NCBI GenBank assembly: GCA_027023405.1
Contig: JALVVN010000009.1
Location: 67,485 to 131,484 of the forward strand
DNA from: Campylobacterales bacterium
GTDB lineage: Bacteria; Campylobacterota; Campylobacteria; Campylobacterales; QNZT01
Length of the DNA: 64,000 nt
Reading direction: 5' to 3'
In this document: positions 9,002-18,916 of the stretch, piece after piece
Numbering within the stretch: position 1 is the stretch's first letter
How the letters are laid out: each line of letters starts with the position of its first letter
The notes under the pieces: model-generated
Database searches by the model: none
Told to the model about the DNA's origin: nothing
Seen by the model: only the letters and a program-made list of their open reading frames with translations
Position numbers and translations under genes: made by a program

Positions 9002-11720
9002 TCTCGATCTCTGCTGCCCTTACATAGCAGAGATACCCTTCGATCGACTGTTGCGTATCCAAACTCTGCAAAGCTCGTTTATAACGCTCTACCTGCTTTA
9101 TATGCTCGCCTCTTTGACTCTCTGAACTCTTATAATCAATCACTACCCATCGATTCTCTTTTTTGATGAGCAGATCCAGTACCAACATCTCCCCTTCAAA
9201 GCTCAGCGGTTGTTCCATATAGCGCTCCCCATTGACCAACTCCAAAAAGCGCTGATCGCTTAGCAGTCGCCCTACCCTTTGCTTGATCTGCTCACTTTCA
9301 CCCTCGTGAAGCATCATCTCATAGCGATTTTTCATCGCCCAAAAAGCTTTTTCGAGACTCTGGGGTGTAAAATCCTCCAACATTTCCAGCATATAGTGAA
9401 GCGCCAATCCAAAGTGGATAGAAGCAATATCACCTACATTTTTGTTACTGCTTCGTTTAGGCTTCTCTTGATAACCGACACGAAAAGGTCGATAGACAAA
9501 AACTTCCTCCCTAGATAGTCGTTTGGGCTTGTGTTCGACCTCCAATTTCCCTTGAGAACCCGGCTGAAGTGAAAGTAACTCAAAAGCAGAATCTTTCTCT
9601 TTTTGGCACACGATCAAGCTCTTTTTGGCTCTGGTAAAAGCGACATAGAGGAGATTGAGCGCATCCTCCTCGCTGAGGACTTGATTCTTTTCAAGCGCTT
9701 CATTATACGCTGGATCGACACATTTACGCCCCTCAAATCTGATAAAAAACTCTTTGAGTTCTATCTCATCATACCAAAAGATCAGCGGATTTGCATCACT
9801 CCGCTTTTTGCGAAAGCGATCACACACAATCAGATGCTCAAACTCCAGACCTTTTGATTTGTGAATTGTCATGAGACGAATCCCTTGATTTTGCTTCGTC
9901 TTGGATGGGGTCATGATGTAGTCGCTCTCAAAGAGAAATTGCTCGATATCTCTATACCCACCCAAAAGCTCCAAAAATTCCAATAGTTCACGATCCTCTG
10001 CATAGAGTTCAAATCGGATGATGATTCGCTTGGCAAGTTCTAGAAGCGGTATCGTACTCTTAAGATCTCCAATCTCAATCTCATCTGCGGGATCAATGCC
10101 GATAAGCGCTTGAAAGTTTTTGACAAAGAGTCGATCTCCAAAATAGAGATACTTCATCATCTCCACCACTGCACGCACTTTAGGCTGATGCAGAAGCAGT
10201 CTTGTCGTCTCGGTTGTCACTTCGATCCCGTCAAACTTCTCCTGCAAAGCTGTCGCAATCTCCTGTGCTTCATCATTTCCAAAGGTCAAGATCGCAATCT
10301 CATCACTAGGTACCCCGCGCTCAAGTAGTTCACCGACACTCTCAAGGATCATCTCCATCACCTTTTCATCAAGCATCACGCGCACATAGCCCCCCTGCTT
10401 TGAACTCAACGCTTTTTGATCACTATACCCCTTGATCTTCTCACGAAATGTCGCATTAACAAAATCGACGATCTGTGAGTGGCTCCGATAGTTTGTCGTC
10501 AGCTTCTCTATCTGTACACCATAGTGATGAGCTACATACCCAAAGAGTTCCTTTGCTCCACCGCGAAAACGATAAATCGACTGTTTGGTATCGCCCACAT
10601 AAAAAAAGCTCTTAAACTCCTTCGTTCCGATCCCCGAATGAATCTCATCAATGATGGGTTCTAACACTCTAAATTGCAAAATATTAGTATCTTGAAACTC
10701 ATCGATCAGCAGATGATCAATTTGTGCATCAAGTCGAAAGTAGAGAAATTCATTTTCTATCTTGCCTCGCAAAAGTTGATAGGTGTAGTAGCTGATATCG
10801 GAAAATTTCAAGAGATTTTCAGCACGATTGATACGATATTTGGTCTGCTTGTAGAGTGCAAAGAGTTTGAGATATTTGGTGCGATAATAACCCTCTTTGA
10901 GTTTAAAATAGTTATGCAGATAGTGCTTAATCTCCATTAATAGCTCATCCGCAGCCGGAGTATAATACTTTTTGTAGTGCCAATACTCCATACTCTCTTT
11001 ACAGAGCCACTTCTTTTTCGCCAATGCCTCCATCGAATCGACTTTGAGTGTCTTGAGTGTTGAGAGTGAGATCCCCTCTTTTTGTGCAAAGGTGTTGTAG
11101 AGTTCTTCACAGAGTGAGAGAATCTTCTTCTCTAGGGCAACAAGATCACCCTCTCTATCTGCCAACTCTCGAAGCTCATGATCCTTATCATAAAGCGTCT
11201 CCAAGAGTGCAAAAATAGACTCAAGGCGCTGATCCTCATAAAAACTAAAGGAGACCAACTCCTTGTAGAGCCCCTCGGTCTTGACTAAAGAGAGAAACTC
11301 CTTTAGAAAACGCATCTCATTGCCTGATTGATCGATCAAAAAGTCAGGTTGTATCCCCACATGCAAAGAAAAAGAACGCAAGATCTGCGCAAAAAAGGCA
11401 TCAATCGTAGAGATTTTGAGATCGGCTTTGAGGTAGCGATCAAGGACATGCTTTTTTTGTCGCAAAATCTCTTCACTACTGCACTCAAGCGCCTTGGCAA
11501 TCTCCTCTAATTCGGCACGACGACTCTCCTGTTCCAGTTCTGCCAATACCGAAGCGATCCGTTCTCGCATCTCGTTGGCGGCTTTGTTGGTAAAGGTGAG
11601 TGCCAAGATCGACTCCGGTTTGGCACCTTTGAAAAGAAGCGTAATATAACGCACTACAAGCGCAAATGTCTTTCCACTTCCCGCACTTGCTTCATAGGCA
11701 AAACTCTGATAAAACGCCAC
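8988..11720 (-). CDS. addA: AddA/RecB-like helicase-nuclease
   Basis: Walker A YEASAGSGKTFALVVRYI, motif II LLIDEFQDTN, nuclease motif VIDYKSSES; GTG at 11720 directly after the addB stop is a better start than the ORF-track start. Confidence 0.88.
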   Translation of the reverse strand: MAFYQSFAYEASAGSGKTFALVVRYITLLFKGAKPESILALTFTNKAANEMRERIASVLAELEQESRRAELEEIAKALECSSEEILRQKKHVLDRYLKADLKISTIDAFFAQILRSFSLHVGIQPDFLIDQSGNEMRFLKEFLSLVKTEGLYKELVSFSFYEDQRLESIFALLETLYDKDHELRELADREGDLVALEKKILSLCEELYNTFAQKEGISLSTLKTLKVDSMEALAKKKWLCKESMEYWHYKKYYTPAADELLMEIKHYLHNYFKLKEGYYRTKYLKLFALYKQTKYRINRAENLLKFSDISYYTYQLLRGKIENEFLYFRLDAQIDHLLIDEFQDTNILQFRVLEPIIDEIHSGIGTKEFKSFFYVGDTKQSIYRFRGGAKELFGYVAHHYGVQIEKLTTNYRSHSQIVDFVNATFREKIKGYSDQKALSSKQGGYVRVMLDEKVMEMILESVGELLERGVPSDEIAILTFGNDEAQEIATALQEKFDGIEVTTETTRLLLHQPKVRAVVEMMKYLYFGDRLFVKNFQALIGIDPADEIEIGDLKSTIPLLELAKRIIIRFELYAEDRELLEFLELLGGYRDIEQFLFESDYIMTPSKTKQNQGIRLMTIHKSKGLEFEHLIVCDRFRKKRSDANPLIFWYDEIELKEFFIRFEGRKCVDPAYNEALEKNQVLSEEDALNLLYVAFTRAKKSLIVCQKEKDSAFELLSLQPGSQGKLEVEHKPKRLSREEVFVYRPFRVGYQEKPKRSSNKNVGDIASIHFGLALHYMLEMLEDFTPQSLEKAFWAMKNRYEMMLHEGESEQIKQRVGRLLSDQRFLELVNGERYMEQPLSFEGEMLVLDLLIKKENRWVVIDYKSSESQRGEHIKQVERYKRALQSLDTQQSIEGYLCYVRAAEIEIIAV

Positions 11721-11722
11721 CG

Positions 11723-14083
11723 CTAGCCCCTTTGACACAAAATTTTGTACGGACAGTAGAGACACTGCTTCTGATCTTCGCACAGCGTGAAGTTGTGCTC
11801 TGTTTGTTTGAGCGGTTCAAGCTTCTCTATCAGGAGCGCTTTTTTCTCCTCATGAAAGGAGTCGGGTATGCGTTGCGCATTTTTTAGATCATAGTAGTAG
11901 CATCCGCCAAGATCACCGAGTGTCGAGAGGAGCAGATCGTAGATTTGAAGTTGAAAATTGCTACTCTTTTCAAGTCCCCTGGCGCTCTCCTGTTTGATTT
12001 TCCCGCTCTTGTAGTCATAAACAAAGAGCTGTCCATCACGCCGATCAATCCGATCAACTCGACCGGTAAATTTTAGTCCCTGATAAGTCGTATCGATCTG
12101 TTTTTCCACATCAAACACTTCAAATCCCTCTTGAAAGTAGCGCTCCTCCTCGTGGCAAAAGCCTTCAAGTCGCTTGAGCCAAAGATCAACTCGATAGCGA
12201 TAGACAAGATCATGTTCACTCTCTTGATAGAGATCCTTTTGCAGGTGGAGATAGAGATCTTGGGCACTATCGAGTCGCTTCCGTTGCGCGTAAAAGGCGC
12301 GTAGTGCATCATGAATCTTCAGTCCGATATGGCGTTCATCCTTCTCATCAGTCGGTATTTGTGCATCCTTATAATCAAGGATATAGCGATAATAGTAGCG
12401 CCGTTTACACTCAAAATAATCTTTTAGCCGACTAGCCGAGAGGCTCTCTTTGGTAAAGTCATGTGTGAGAATCAAATCCTCTTTTTCAAAATGCACTTTG
12501 GGTGATGATAATGGGAAGAGTAGTGGATAAAAGTGCTGATTGGCATAAGGAGTATGTTTTGAATGAAGTCCCAATTCATCGATAAATCGACTCTTTTGAT
12601 TTTGTTCATCCTCTACATAACAAAGCCAAACGCGTTTGGCATTTTCAATGAGACGATAGTAGTAGTATTTTTGAAGATTTTCACGATCACCGTGTGTGGG
12701 CATACCTACTCTACCTCGTAGATCGGAGGAGAGAAAGAGATCTTTACTCACCTTGATCGGCGCTTTGGATTCGTTAAAATCAACAATCACAACACCATCA
12801 AACGAGATACCGCGACTCTCCAAGATCTCCATCACGGTGATCTTCCCGCCCATCACATCATCCAAGCTCTCCTTTTTCAGACGGGTTAAGAAAAGTTGCA
12901 AAATTTTGGAAAAACGCTCTTTGGGCATCCGCTCTAAGAGTTTTTGAAAAAGGTGAAGTTGCCTTTGAAAAATCTCCTGTTCCTCTTCGCTTACATCCAC
13001 TGCAAACGAACTCAAAAGTTGCATTGTCTCTTTAGCATCAACATATCCGCCACACGATTGAAGCAATTCTTGGAGCTTCTCACTATCGTATCCATGTCGT
13101 TTCATGCGGTAGTAGTTCTCTAAATTTTGCTCTAAAAGATACGCCGCAATTGCTTCAAGCTTTTGATAGAGTTGTGTTTTAGCAAAACTACGCCCCATGG
13201 CTAGGTTAAAATTTCTATCATCATCAAGCAAATCAATCACTTCACTAAAAGTGCCATCCGGCACTATCACCGCAATCTTTTCAGGCTCGATCCCCGCTTC
13301 CAACAGATCATAAATGCTCTTTTTAATAAAGGCAAACTCCAAATAACGCCCCTCCAACGGCTGGATCAAGATTTCTGCCTGAAGCGGTGGTTGGGATTGA
13401 AAATCAACTAACTCACGCGTAGTCAAATTGAGTAGATAAGTTCCATACTCTTGGATCATAAATCCATGACTACGAAACTTCTGTGCCATCTTTTCACTAA
13501 AAGGGTTATAGACAAAGTGCATCCTCATCGGACGCAACTGTGCAATTTGTTCAAATATCGACCACTCAAAATGGCTTAAATACCCCTCAAGATAGAGCGT
13601 GATTTGATCAAACTTCAAGATAAAAGATTCACTAAGTTTATAACAATGAGGCACCAGCGATCGATCACAATAGTTGTGCTTATTTAAATGTTCATGATAG
13701 CGTTGTTGCAGAATCTGAAGAATAGTGAGTTGCTCTTGATAAGAAGCAAATAGATCAGCATCAAACAGTGTCTCTATTGCAACACATTCATGCGCCAATT
13801 CATCAAAAAAAGAGAGTATAAACTTTGCATTTTTGATAAAAGAAAAAAATTCGCTCTCGATCTGTAACGCATCAAATCCATCAAATTGACTCGCCTCATT
13901 CAGAAGCAGTGTGCGTGTCTCTTCATCGATGAGAACCCGATCGGGAAAGAGCAATACCTTCTGCTCAAACTCACCGATACTCATCATTCGTGGTAAAAAT
14001 TGGTTGTCTGTCAGAAGTTGCTTGGTTTTCTCGCGAATAGCACGAGAGCCGGTGTAGATCTCCAGCGAATTACTTGGTTGCAT
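11723..14083 (-). CDS. addB: AddB-like PD-(D/E)XK nuclease/inactivated helicase
   Basis: SASRLKDYFECKRRYYYRYIL...GRVDRIDRRDGQLFVYDYKSGK...CLYCPYKILC (Fe-S staple nuclease); adjacent to addA. Confidence 0.85.
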   Translation of the reverse strand: MQPSNSLEIYTGSRAIREKTKQLLTDNQFLPRMMSIGEFEQKVLLFPDRVLIDEETRTLLLNEASQFDGFDALQIESEFFSFIKNAKFILSFFDELAHECVAIETLFDADLFASYQEQLTILQILQQRYHEHLNKHNYCDRSLVPHCYKLSESFILKFDQITLYLEGYLSHFEWSIFEQIAQLRPMRMHFVYNPFSEKMAQKFRSHGFMIQEYGTYLLNLTTRELVDFQSQPPLQAEILIQPLEGRYLEFAFIKKSIYDLLEAGIEPEKIAVIVPDGTFSEVIDLLDDDRNFNLAMGRSFAKTQLYQKLEAIAAYLLEQNLENYYRMKRHGYDSEKLQELLQSCGGYVDAKETMQLLSSFAVDVSEEEQEIFQRQLHLFQKLLERMPKERFSKILQLFLTRLKKESLDDVMGGKITVMEILESRGISFDGVVIVDFNESKAPIKVSKDLFLSSDLRGRVGMPTHGDRENLQKYYYYRLIENAKRVWLCYVEDEQNQKSRFIDELGLHSKHTPYANQHFYPLLFPLSSPKVHFEKEDLILTHDFTKESLSASRLKDYFECKRRYYYRYILDYKDAQIPTDEKDERHIGLKIHDALRAFYAQRKRLDSAQDLYLHLQKDLYQESEHDLVYRYRVDLWLKRLEGFCHEEERYFQEGFEVFDVEKQIDTTYQGLKFTGRVDRIDRRDGQLFVYDYKSGKIKQESARGLEKSSNFQLQIYDLLLSTLGDLGGCYYYDLKNAQRIPDSFHEEKKALLIEKLEPLKQTEHNFTLCEDQKQCLYCPYKILCQRG

Positions 14084-14570
14084 TGACCTCGTTCTTGAAA
14101 AATCCGGTTACACCGTCGATTGTAATCTTACTCATCACTTGCCAACGCCCCGGTAGTTTGACACTGATTGGATCAGATTCAAAGAGACCTTTGCCTTTTG
14201 CATGCATAGCTGGTTTTTGATTGTATTCGTTTGTATTTGGTCGTGTAACGAGTATCGAGATATTGAGATCATTTACTTCACGATCTGATACTTTTGGCGT
14301 CACTTTGATTTTGATAGGTTGTGCTTGACCCATCAAAAACGATTTGTTCAGCACTGAGACTTGATAGCGACTCTCAAAGAGTTTCTGATCCTTGTAAATT
14401 TTATCATAGTCATGATCAACATGATGATAATCTTCAAAATAGAATGAATCCATCTGTACAGGATGACTCTCAGTCTCTTTGACTGTCCACACACACAATC
14501 CAAACACACCAAAAATCGCAGCTGCGATCCCATATGGCCATGGATTAAATGAGTTTTTCTCTTTCTCCAT
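14070..14570 (-). CDS. FixH/CcoH-like membrane protein
   Basis: Single N-terminal TM, periplasmic domain with LPGRWQVMSKITIDG; sits at the end of the cbb3 operon. Confidence 0.7.
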   Translation of the reverse strand: MEKEKNSFNPWPYGIAAAIFGVFGLCVWTVKETESHPVQMDSFYFEDYHHVDHDYDKIYKDQKLFESRYQVSVLNKSFLMGQAQPIKIKVTPKVSDREVNDLNISILVTRPNTNEYNQKPAMHAKGKGLFESDPISVKLPGRWQVMSKITIDGVTGFFKNEVNATK

Positions 14571-14576
14571 ATTCCC

Positions 14577-15206
14577 TTACCCCTTGTGAAAAAATTTGAC
14601 TCTAATATACCAAAAAAAGAAAAACAAAAAGGTCAAATAGACAACAAATCGCACGATATCCATTGTCGTATGCGTTTCATTCCCAATACCCGATTTTAGT
14701 TTTATCCCATACGAATCAGCCAACATAGAGGTTAAATCACCATATCCATTTAAGAATGCCGCACTCGTCGGATCGGTCTTTGACTTTTTAATCGTAATGA
14801 GTCGCATAAAGGTACCGCTAAAGGGACTAAACATCGAACTCTCATCATATTTTCCTTTGAGATCTTCAGAGCTGATTAAAAGATTAAGCTTACCGGTACG
14901 CTTTACATCATTGTCATAATATTTTCGTGCAAAAAACCATACTACAAATGGTGGTTTGAGTTTATGTAAATATTGACTTTTTAGCGCTAAAAACTGTGGT
15001 TTATCCATCGATTTTCTTGCAATAATAGCAGTCGATACACCACTTTTTTGGTAGAGCTCATCACCTATCTCTTTCATTTTTTGGACTGTTCTTGCAGTTA
15101 GATTAATATCATAATCGATAATTGTCGAAGAAAAAAGCGAAGCGTTTAATAAAAGTAACAAAAGAGCAGCTTTTACTGCTCCTTTATCTAAAATATTTAT
15201 TCTCAC
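14577..15206 (-). CDS. Membrane-anchored protein of unknown function in cbb3 operon, possibly TPM-domain-like
   Basis: Signal peptide, soluble domain (LTARTVQKMKEIGDELYQKSGVSTAIIARKS), C-terminal TM; co-directional within operon. Confidence 0.55.
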   Translation of the reverse strand: MRINILDKGAVKAALLLLLLNASLFSSTIIDYDINLTARTVQKMKEIGDELYQKSGVSTAIIARKSMDKPQFLALKSQYLHKLKPPFVVWFFARKYYDNDVKRTGKLNLLISSEDLKGKYDESSMFSPFSGTFMRLITIKKSKTDPTSAAFLNGYGDLTSMLADSYGIKLKSGIGNETHTTMDIVRFVVYLTFLFFFFWYIRVKFFHKG

Positions 15207-15209
15207 TTT

Positions 15210-15317
15210 TTATGTAAGTGTAAGAAACATACTTGGAGTCACTGCTATCCATGCAGTTAACAAAGCATAACCTACAAGCCCAAGTCCGGTTACATACAAT
15301 AAAATATTTGCCATCAT
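15210..15317 (-). CDS. 35-aa single-TM small protein in the cbb3 operon
   Basis: Translated by hand: MMANILLYVTGLGLVGYALLTAWIAVTPSMFLTLT*; preceded by AAGGAGCGA RBS; below ORF-track cutoff. Confidence 0.7.
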   Translation of the reverse strand: MMANILLYVTGLGLVGYALLTAWIAVTPSMFLTLT

Positions 15318-15324
15318 TCGCTCC

Positions 15325-15540
15325 TTATTTTACTAGGACACGGTGCTTTCTATTATCCGTGCTAATCATCTGAATATTTCCTTCATCCACAAGTTTATAC
15401 TCTTGAGTTGCATTTGCTTGCTGTACTTTTATCGCCCAAATAGTCAAATATACTAAAACTCCAAGCAATAAAAAAGTCGCAATCAGACCCCCCATTAAGC
15501 CGTTGATGTTAAAACACATTCTTCTCGTTTTATTTTCCAT
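15325..15540 (-). CDS. DUF4006-family cbb3-associated membrane protein
   Basis: MCFNINGLMGGLIATFLLLGVLVYLTIWAIKVQQANAT, immediately downstream of ccoP. Confidence 0.8.
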   Translation of the reverse strand: MENKTRRMCFNINGLMGGLIATFLLLGVLVYLTIWAIKVQQANATQEYKLVDEGNIQMISTDNRKHRVLVK

Positions 15541-15552
15541 CTCGTCTCCTTC

Positions 15553-16380
15553 CTATTCTTTAAGCGAACGAATATAGGTTGCAACAGCTTTTTTCTGAAT
15601 CTCTGTCAAGCGACCATCATTAAATGAAGGCATTGTACCAATACTTCCTGTCTTACCATATTTCAAAACATGCCCAACTACCAATGTATCATCATACTCT
15701 TTAAGATTAGGAGCTTGACCGTTGTTTCCAGTGCCATCATCACCATGACAGCTTGCACAAGCTGCAAACGCTTTAGGTTTCTCACCCTTCATACCGCCTG
15801 CAATCCATTTAGCAATAGCTTTTGCATCGTCACCACTTGCCATTCCCGGAGGCATAGCACCCATAGGATAATTAAGTTGGTGTTGACCATGCTCAATCAC
15901 ATACAGCACCTGATCTTCTGTCATTCTTTTATCAAAACCTTGTGCCTTACCATCAATACCGTCACCGGCAATACCGTGACAAGGTGCACACTGTACCAAA
16001 AAGGTACCTTCACCCATATTTTGAAGTGTCTCTTTGTCAGGGTTTGCCCATTTTGCTTCATATGCTTTATTGTACGCTTTTACCTCTTGATTATACTCTC
16101 CGATCTGAGAATATGCATTAAGCGGATAGCCCAAAAAGAAATACCACAATCCCCAAATCATCGTACCGACATAGCTAAGTGCCCATCCTAGAGGAAGTGG
16201 ATTTTTGTACTCACCAATCCCATCCCAATTCTCACCAGATAACTCTCCTGTGCTCGTATCTGTCTTCATCTGCTTGATATATTTACCGGCCACAAAAACA
16301 GTCAGACCGATAATAACAGCCGCACCAAGTAGCGATAACTGGTTGACTGTATCACTCGATAGATTAATACCACCTGCCAT
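15553..16380 (-). CDS. ccoP: cbb3-type cytochrome c oxidase subunit III (diheme)
   Basis: Two haem c motifs CAPCH and CASCH; N-terminal TM region. Confidence 0.95.
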   Translation of the reverse strand: MAGGINLSSDTVNQLSLLGAAVIIGLTVFVAGKYIKQMKTDTSTGELSGENWDGIGEYKNPLPLGWALSYVGTMIWGLWYFFLGYPLNAYSQIGEYNQEVKAYNKAYEAKWANPDKETLQNMGEGTFLVQCAPCHGIAGDGIDGKAQGFDKRMTEDQVLYVIEHGQHQLNYPMGAMPPGMASGDDAKAIAKWIAGGMKGEKPKAFAACASCHGDDGTGNNGQAPNLKEYDDTLVVGHVLKYGKTGSIGTMPSFNDGRLTEIQKKAVATYIRSLKE

Positions 16381-16391
16381 ATTTTACTCCT

Positions 16392-16604
16392 TTATTTCTC
16401 TTTTTCCCAAGGGGATTTAGTCTCTAATGGAGCGGAATCCAACTCATCATCCAAAGCAATATTCGAATATTGCTCATAATTCTTTATACCCTTCTTCTCA
16501 TTATTATAGATATAGTAAATATAACTATAAAAGACAAGTGCGCATACGGTTACGCCAATCACATAACCATATGCCTGAAAGGTATGAATCGTCTCCATCT
16601 CCAT
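16392..16604 (-). CDS. ccoQ: cbb3 oxidase subunit CcoQ
   Basis: Small one-TM protein between ccoO and ccoP. Confidence 0.85.
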   Translation of the reverse strand: MEMETIHTFQAYGYVIGVTVCALVFYSYIYYIYNNEKKGIKNYEQYSNIALDDELDSAPLETKSPWEKEK

Positions 16605-16614
16605 ATCGAACTCC

Positions 16615-17280
16615 TTATTTTAAACTGTTCAAGTAAGCGATAAGCGCCACTATCTCTGGAATCTTACCGTTAGCCACAGCATCTTTGACAGATTGTGTTT
16701 TCATTTGAGCTGCAATCTTCTTTGCCTCTTCAAGTGCTTCAGCTTTTGCATCGCTAAGCGTTCCAAGCTTTGGCATATCTTTTTGATCGTAAGGTACATT
16801 AAAAACTGTCTTATCAGTATAAGCCTCCGCATAAGCTGTCTCAATATCTGCCAAGTTTTTGAACATGTGCGGATACTTAGGCATAATTGAACCCGGCACA
16901 ACGGCTGCAGGATTTAACATATGATTCTCATGCCAGTCTGTTGTTCGGTAGTTACCCACTCTATGAAGATCAGGTCCAGTTCTTTTTGACCCCCAAAGAA
17001 AAGGACGATCATACGCATACTCACCACTCACTGAATAGTGACCGTACCGATCTGTCTCCGATTTAAAGGGACGAATCAGCTGCGAATGACATGCATTGCA
17101 ACTATCTTTTATATAAACATTTCTACCTGCTAATTGTAAAATTGTATAGGGTTTTGTGCCTGCCAGTGGCTGTGAATTTTCAGCAAAACTTGGCAAAACC
17201 TCGATAATAGCAGCCCATGCAACAGTAATAAATAAAAATACTGTAAACAAAAACGGATTTCTCTCTAAAAAATGAAACAT
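16615..17280 (-). CDS. ccoO: cbb3 oxidase subunit II (monohaem)
   Basis: YIKDSCNACHSQLIRPFKSETDRYGHYS...KRTGPDLHRVG. Confidence 0.97.
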   Translation of the reverse strand: MFHFLERNPFLFTVFLFITVAWAAIIEVLPSFAENSQPLAGTKPYTILQLAGRNVYIKDSCNACHSQLIRPFKSETDRYGHYSVSGEYAYDRPFLWGSKRTGPDLHRVGNYRTTDWHENHMLNPAAVVPGSIMPKYPHMFKNLADIETAYAEAYTDKTVFNVPYDQKDMPKLGTLSDAKAEALEEAKKIAAQMKTQSVKDAVANGKIPEIVALIAYLNSLK

Positions 17281-17293
17281 CTACTCACCCCCC

Positions 17294-18757
17294 TTACGCC
17301 ATCGGTGTTGCAGTTTGAGGTTCACGCTCAAGTTGCTTACCAGCTTTATATGTCATGAAGATATTGAATGCCCACATAAATACACCTGTTAGATAGAAAA
17401 GTCCACCTACACCACGGATAGTATAGTAAGGGTGCAATACCTCAACAGTATCGATAAATGAGTATGAGAGGTTACCAAACTGATCCGTTGCTCTCCACAT
17501 CATACCTTGAGTAATACCCGCAATCCACATGCTAGAGAAGTAGAGTACGATTCCTGTAGTTTGCAACCAAAATTGCGCCTCAACAATCTTCTTGCTCCAA
17601 ATTTCTCTCTTAGCAATTCTAGGAGTAATATGGTAAATTCCGGCAATAATCATAAATCCAACCCAACCAAGCGTTCCATCATGAACATGTCCGGGAATCC
17701 AATCAGTAAAGTGAGCCAAAGCATTAACCGAACGAATTGCTTGAATTGGTCCCTCTAATGTTGAGAACATATAGAATGTAGATGCAAGAATCATAAATTT
17801 AATAAGAGGGTTCGTTTGAAGCTGACCCCACTCACCCTTCATTGTAAGAAGCATATTGATCGCACTTCCCCATGAAGGCAAAATCAAAATAACAGAAAAA
17901 ACTGAACCCATTGTCTGTACCCAATCAGGAACGGTAGAGTAAAGAAGGTGGTGACCACCTGCCCAAAGATAGACAAACATCAATCCCCAAAATGCCGCGA
18001 TTGAGAGCTTATATGAATAAACCGGCTGACCTGACTCTTTAGGAAGGAAGTAATAGATCAATGCAATAATCGGTGTTGTAAACACGAATGCAACCGCATT
18101 GTGTCCATACCACCATTGAACCATTGCATCATTGGTACCTGCATACATGCTGACTGAGTGATACCATTTACCTACACCGGAAACAAAATAGGTTGGTACT
18201 TCCATATTGTTAAAGAGATAGAGCATTGCAATCGCTACATAAAATGCTATCATATACCACATAGAGATGTAGAGATATTTCTCTCTTCTGATACCTATCA
18301 TACCGAATAGATTAATACCGAATATCACCCATACAACAACAATAGCAACATCAATTGGCCACTCAAACTCCGCATACTCTTTGGAAGTGGTAATTCCCAA
18401 AAGGAGTGACACAACAACAGCCGCAACTGTTGCTATATAGAGCCAAAAGTGCAATTTACCGATAAACATCATAAACGGTGACTCTGCCATTGAAACCTTG
18501 AGGATTCTTTGACCGAAATAGTACCATGAAGCCCATATACCGCTCAAAGTAAATCCAAATGCAACCGAATCAGTGTGTAAAGGTCTCAAACGACTAAATG
18601 TGCCGTACTCTCCCGCCAAGTTGCTTAGTTGTGGAAACGCCAATTGAAATGCCAAAATAACACCAATGGTCATACCCACCATACCCAATACAATTGCCGC
18701 GACAGTAAACATCTTGGCAACCGTATAGTCATATTCTAATGCATTGTGTGACTGCAT
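17294..18757 (-). CDS. ccoN: cbb3 oxidase subunit I
   Basis: MVQWWYGHNAVAFVFTTPIIALIYYFLPKE, HHLLYSTVPDWVQ, ALAHFTDWIPGHVHDGTLGWVGF. Confidence 0.98.
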   Translation of the reverse strand: MQSHNALEYDYTVAKMFTVAAIVLGMVGMTIGVILAFQLAFPQLSNLAGEYGTFSRLRPLHTDSVAFGFTLSGIWASWYYFGQRILKVSMAESPFMMFIGKLHFWLYIATVAAVVVSLLLGITTSKEYAEFEWPIDVAIVVVWVIFGINLFGMIGIRREKYLYISMWYMIAFYVAIAMLYLFNNMEVPTYFVSGVGKWYHSVSMYAGTNDAMVQWWYGHNAVAFVFTTPIIALIYYFLPKESGQPVYSYKLSIAAFWGLMFVYLWAGGHHLLYSTVPDWVQTMGSVFSVILILPSWGSAINMLLTMKGEWGQLQTNPLIKFMILASTFYMFSTLEGPIQAIRSVNALAHFTDWIPGHVHDGTLGWVGFMIIAGIYHITPRIAKREIWSKKIVEAQFWLQTTGIVLYFSSMWIAGITQGMMWRATDQFGNLSYSFIDTVEVLHPYYTIRGVGGLFYLTGVFMWAFNIFMTYKAGKQLEREPQTATPMA

Positions 18758-18809
18758 TAAAACCTCCTTAAGATTGTTTATTCATGCTTTTATAGCCATG
18801 ATAAATGAT

Positions 18810-18815
18810 ATTATA
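18810..18815 (-). promoter_or_regulatory. Candidate -10 element (TATAAT) upstream of ccoN
   Basis: Exact TATAAT on minus strand 53 nt upstream of the ccoN start within a 159-nt gap after carA. Confidence 0.45.
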
Positions 18816-18916
18816 AGTCTTTTTAAATATAATGAAGCTTAAAAATAAGGCTTATAGTTTACTTTATATTAATAAAAATAGAATTTCTCGCGAGACAAAA
18901 ACTCTATATTTTTTCG

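Noticed and set aside
10674-10940. 88-aa and other plus-strand ORFs across addA, rpoA, secY, rplV and hemE
   Set aside because: Antisense shadows of strongly supported minus-strand genes; no conserved motifs or RBS evidence.
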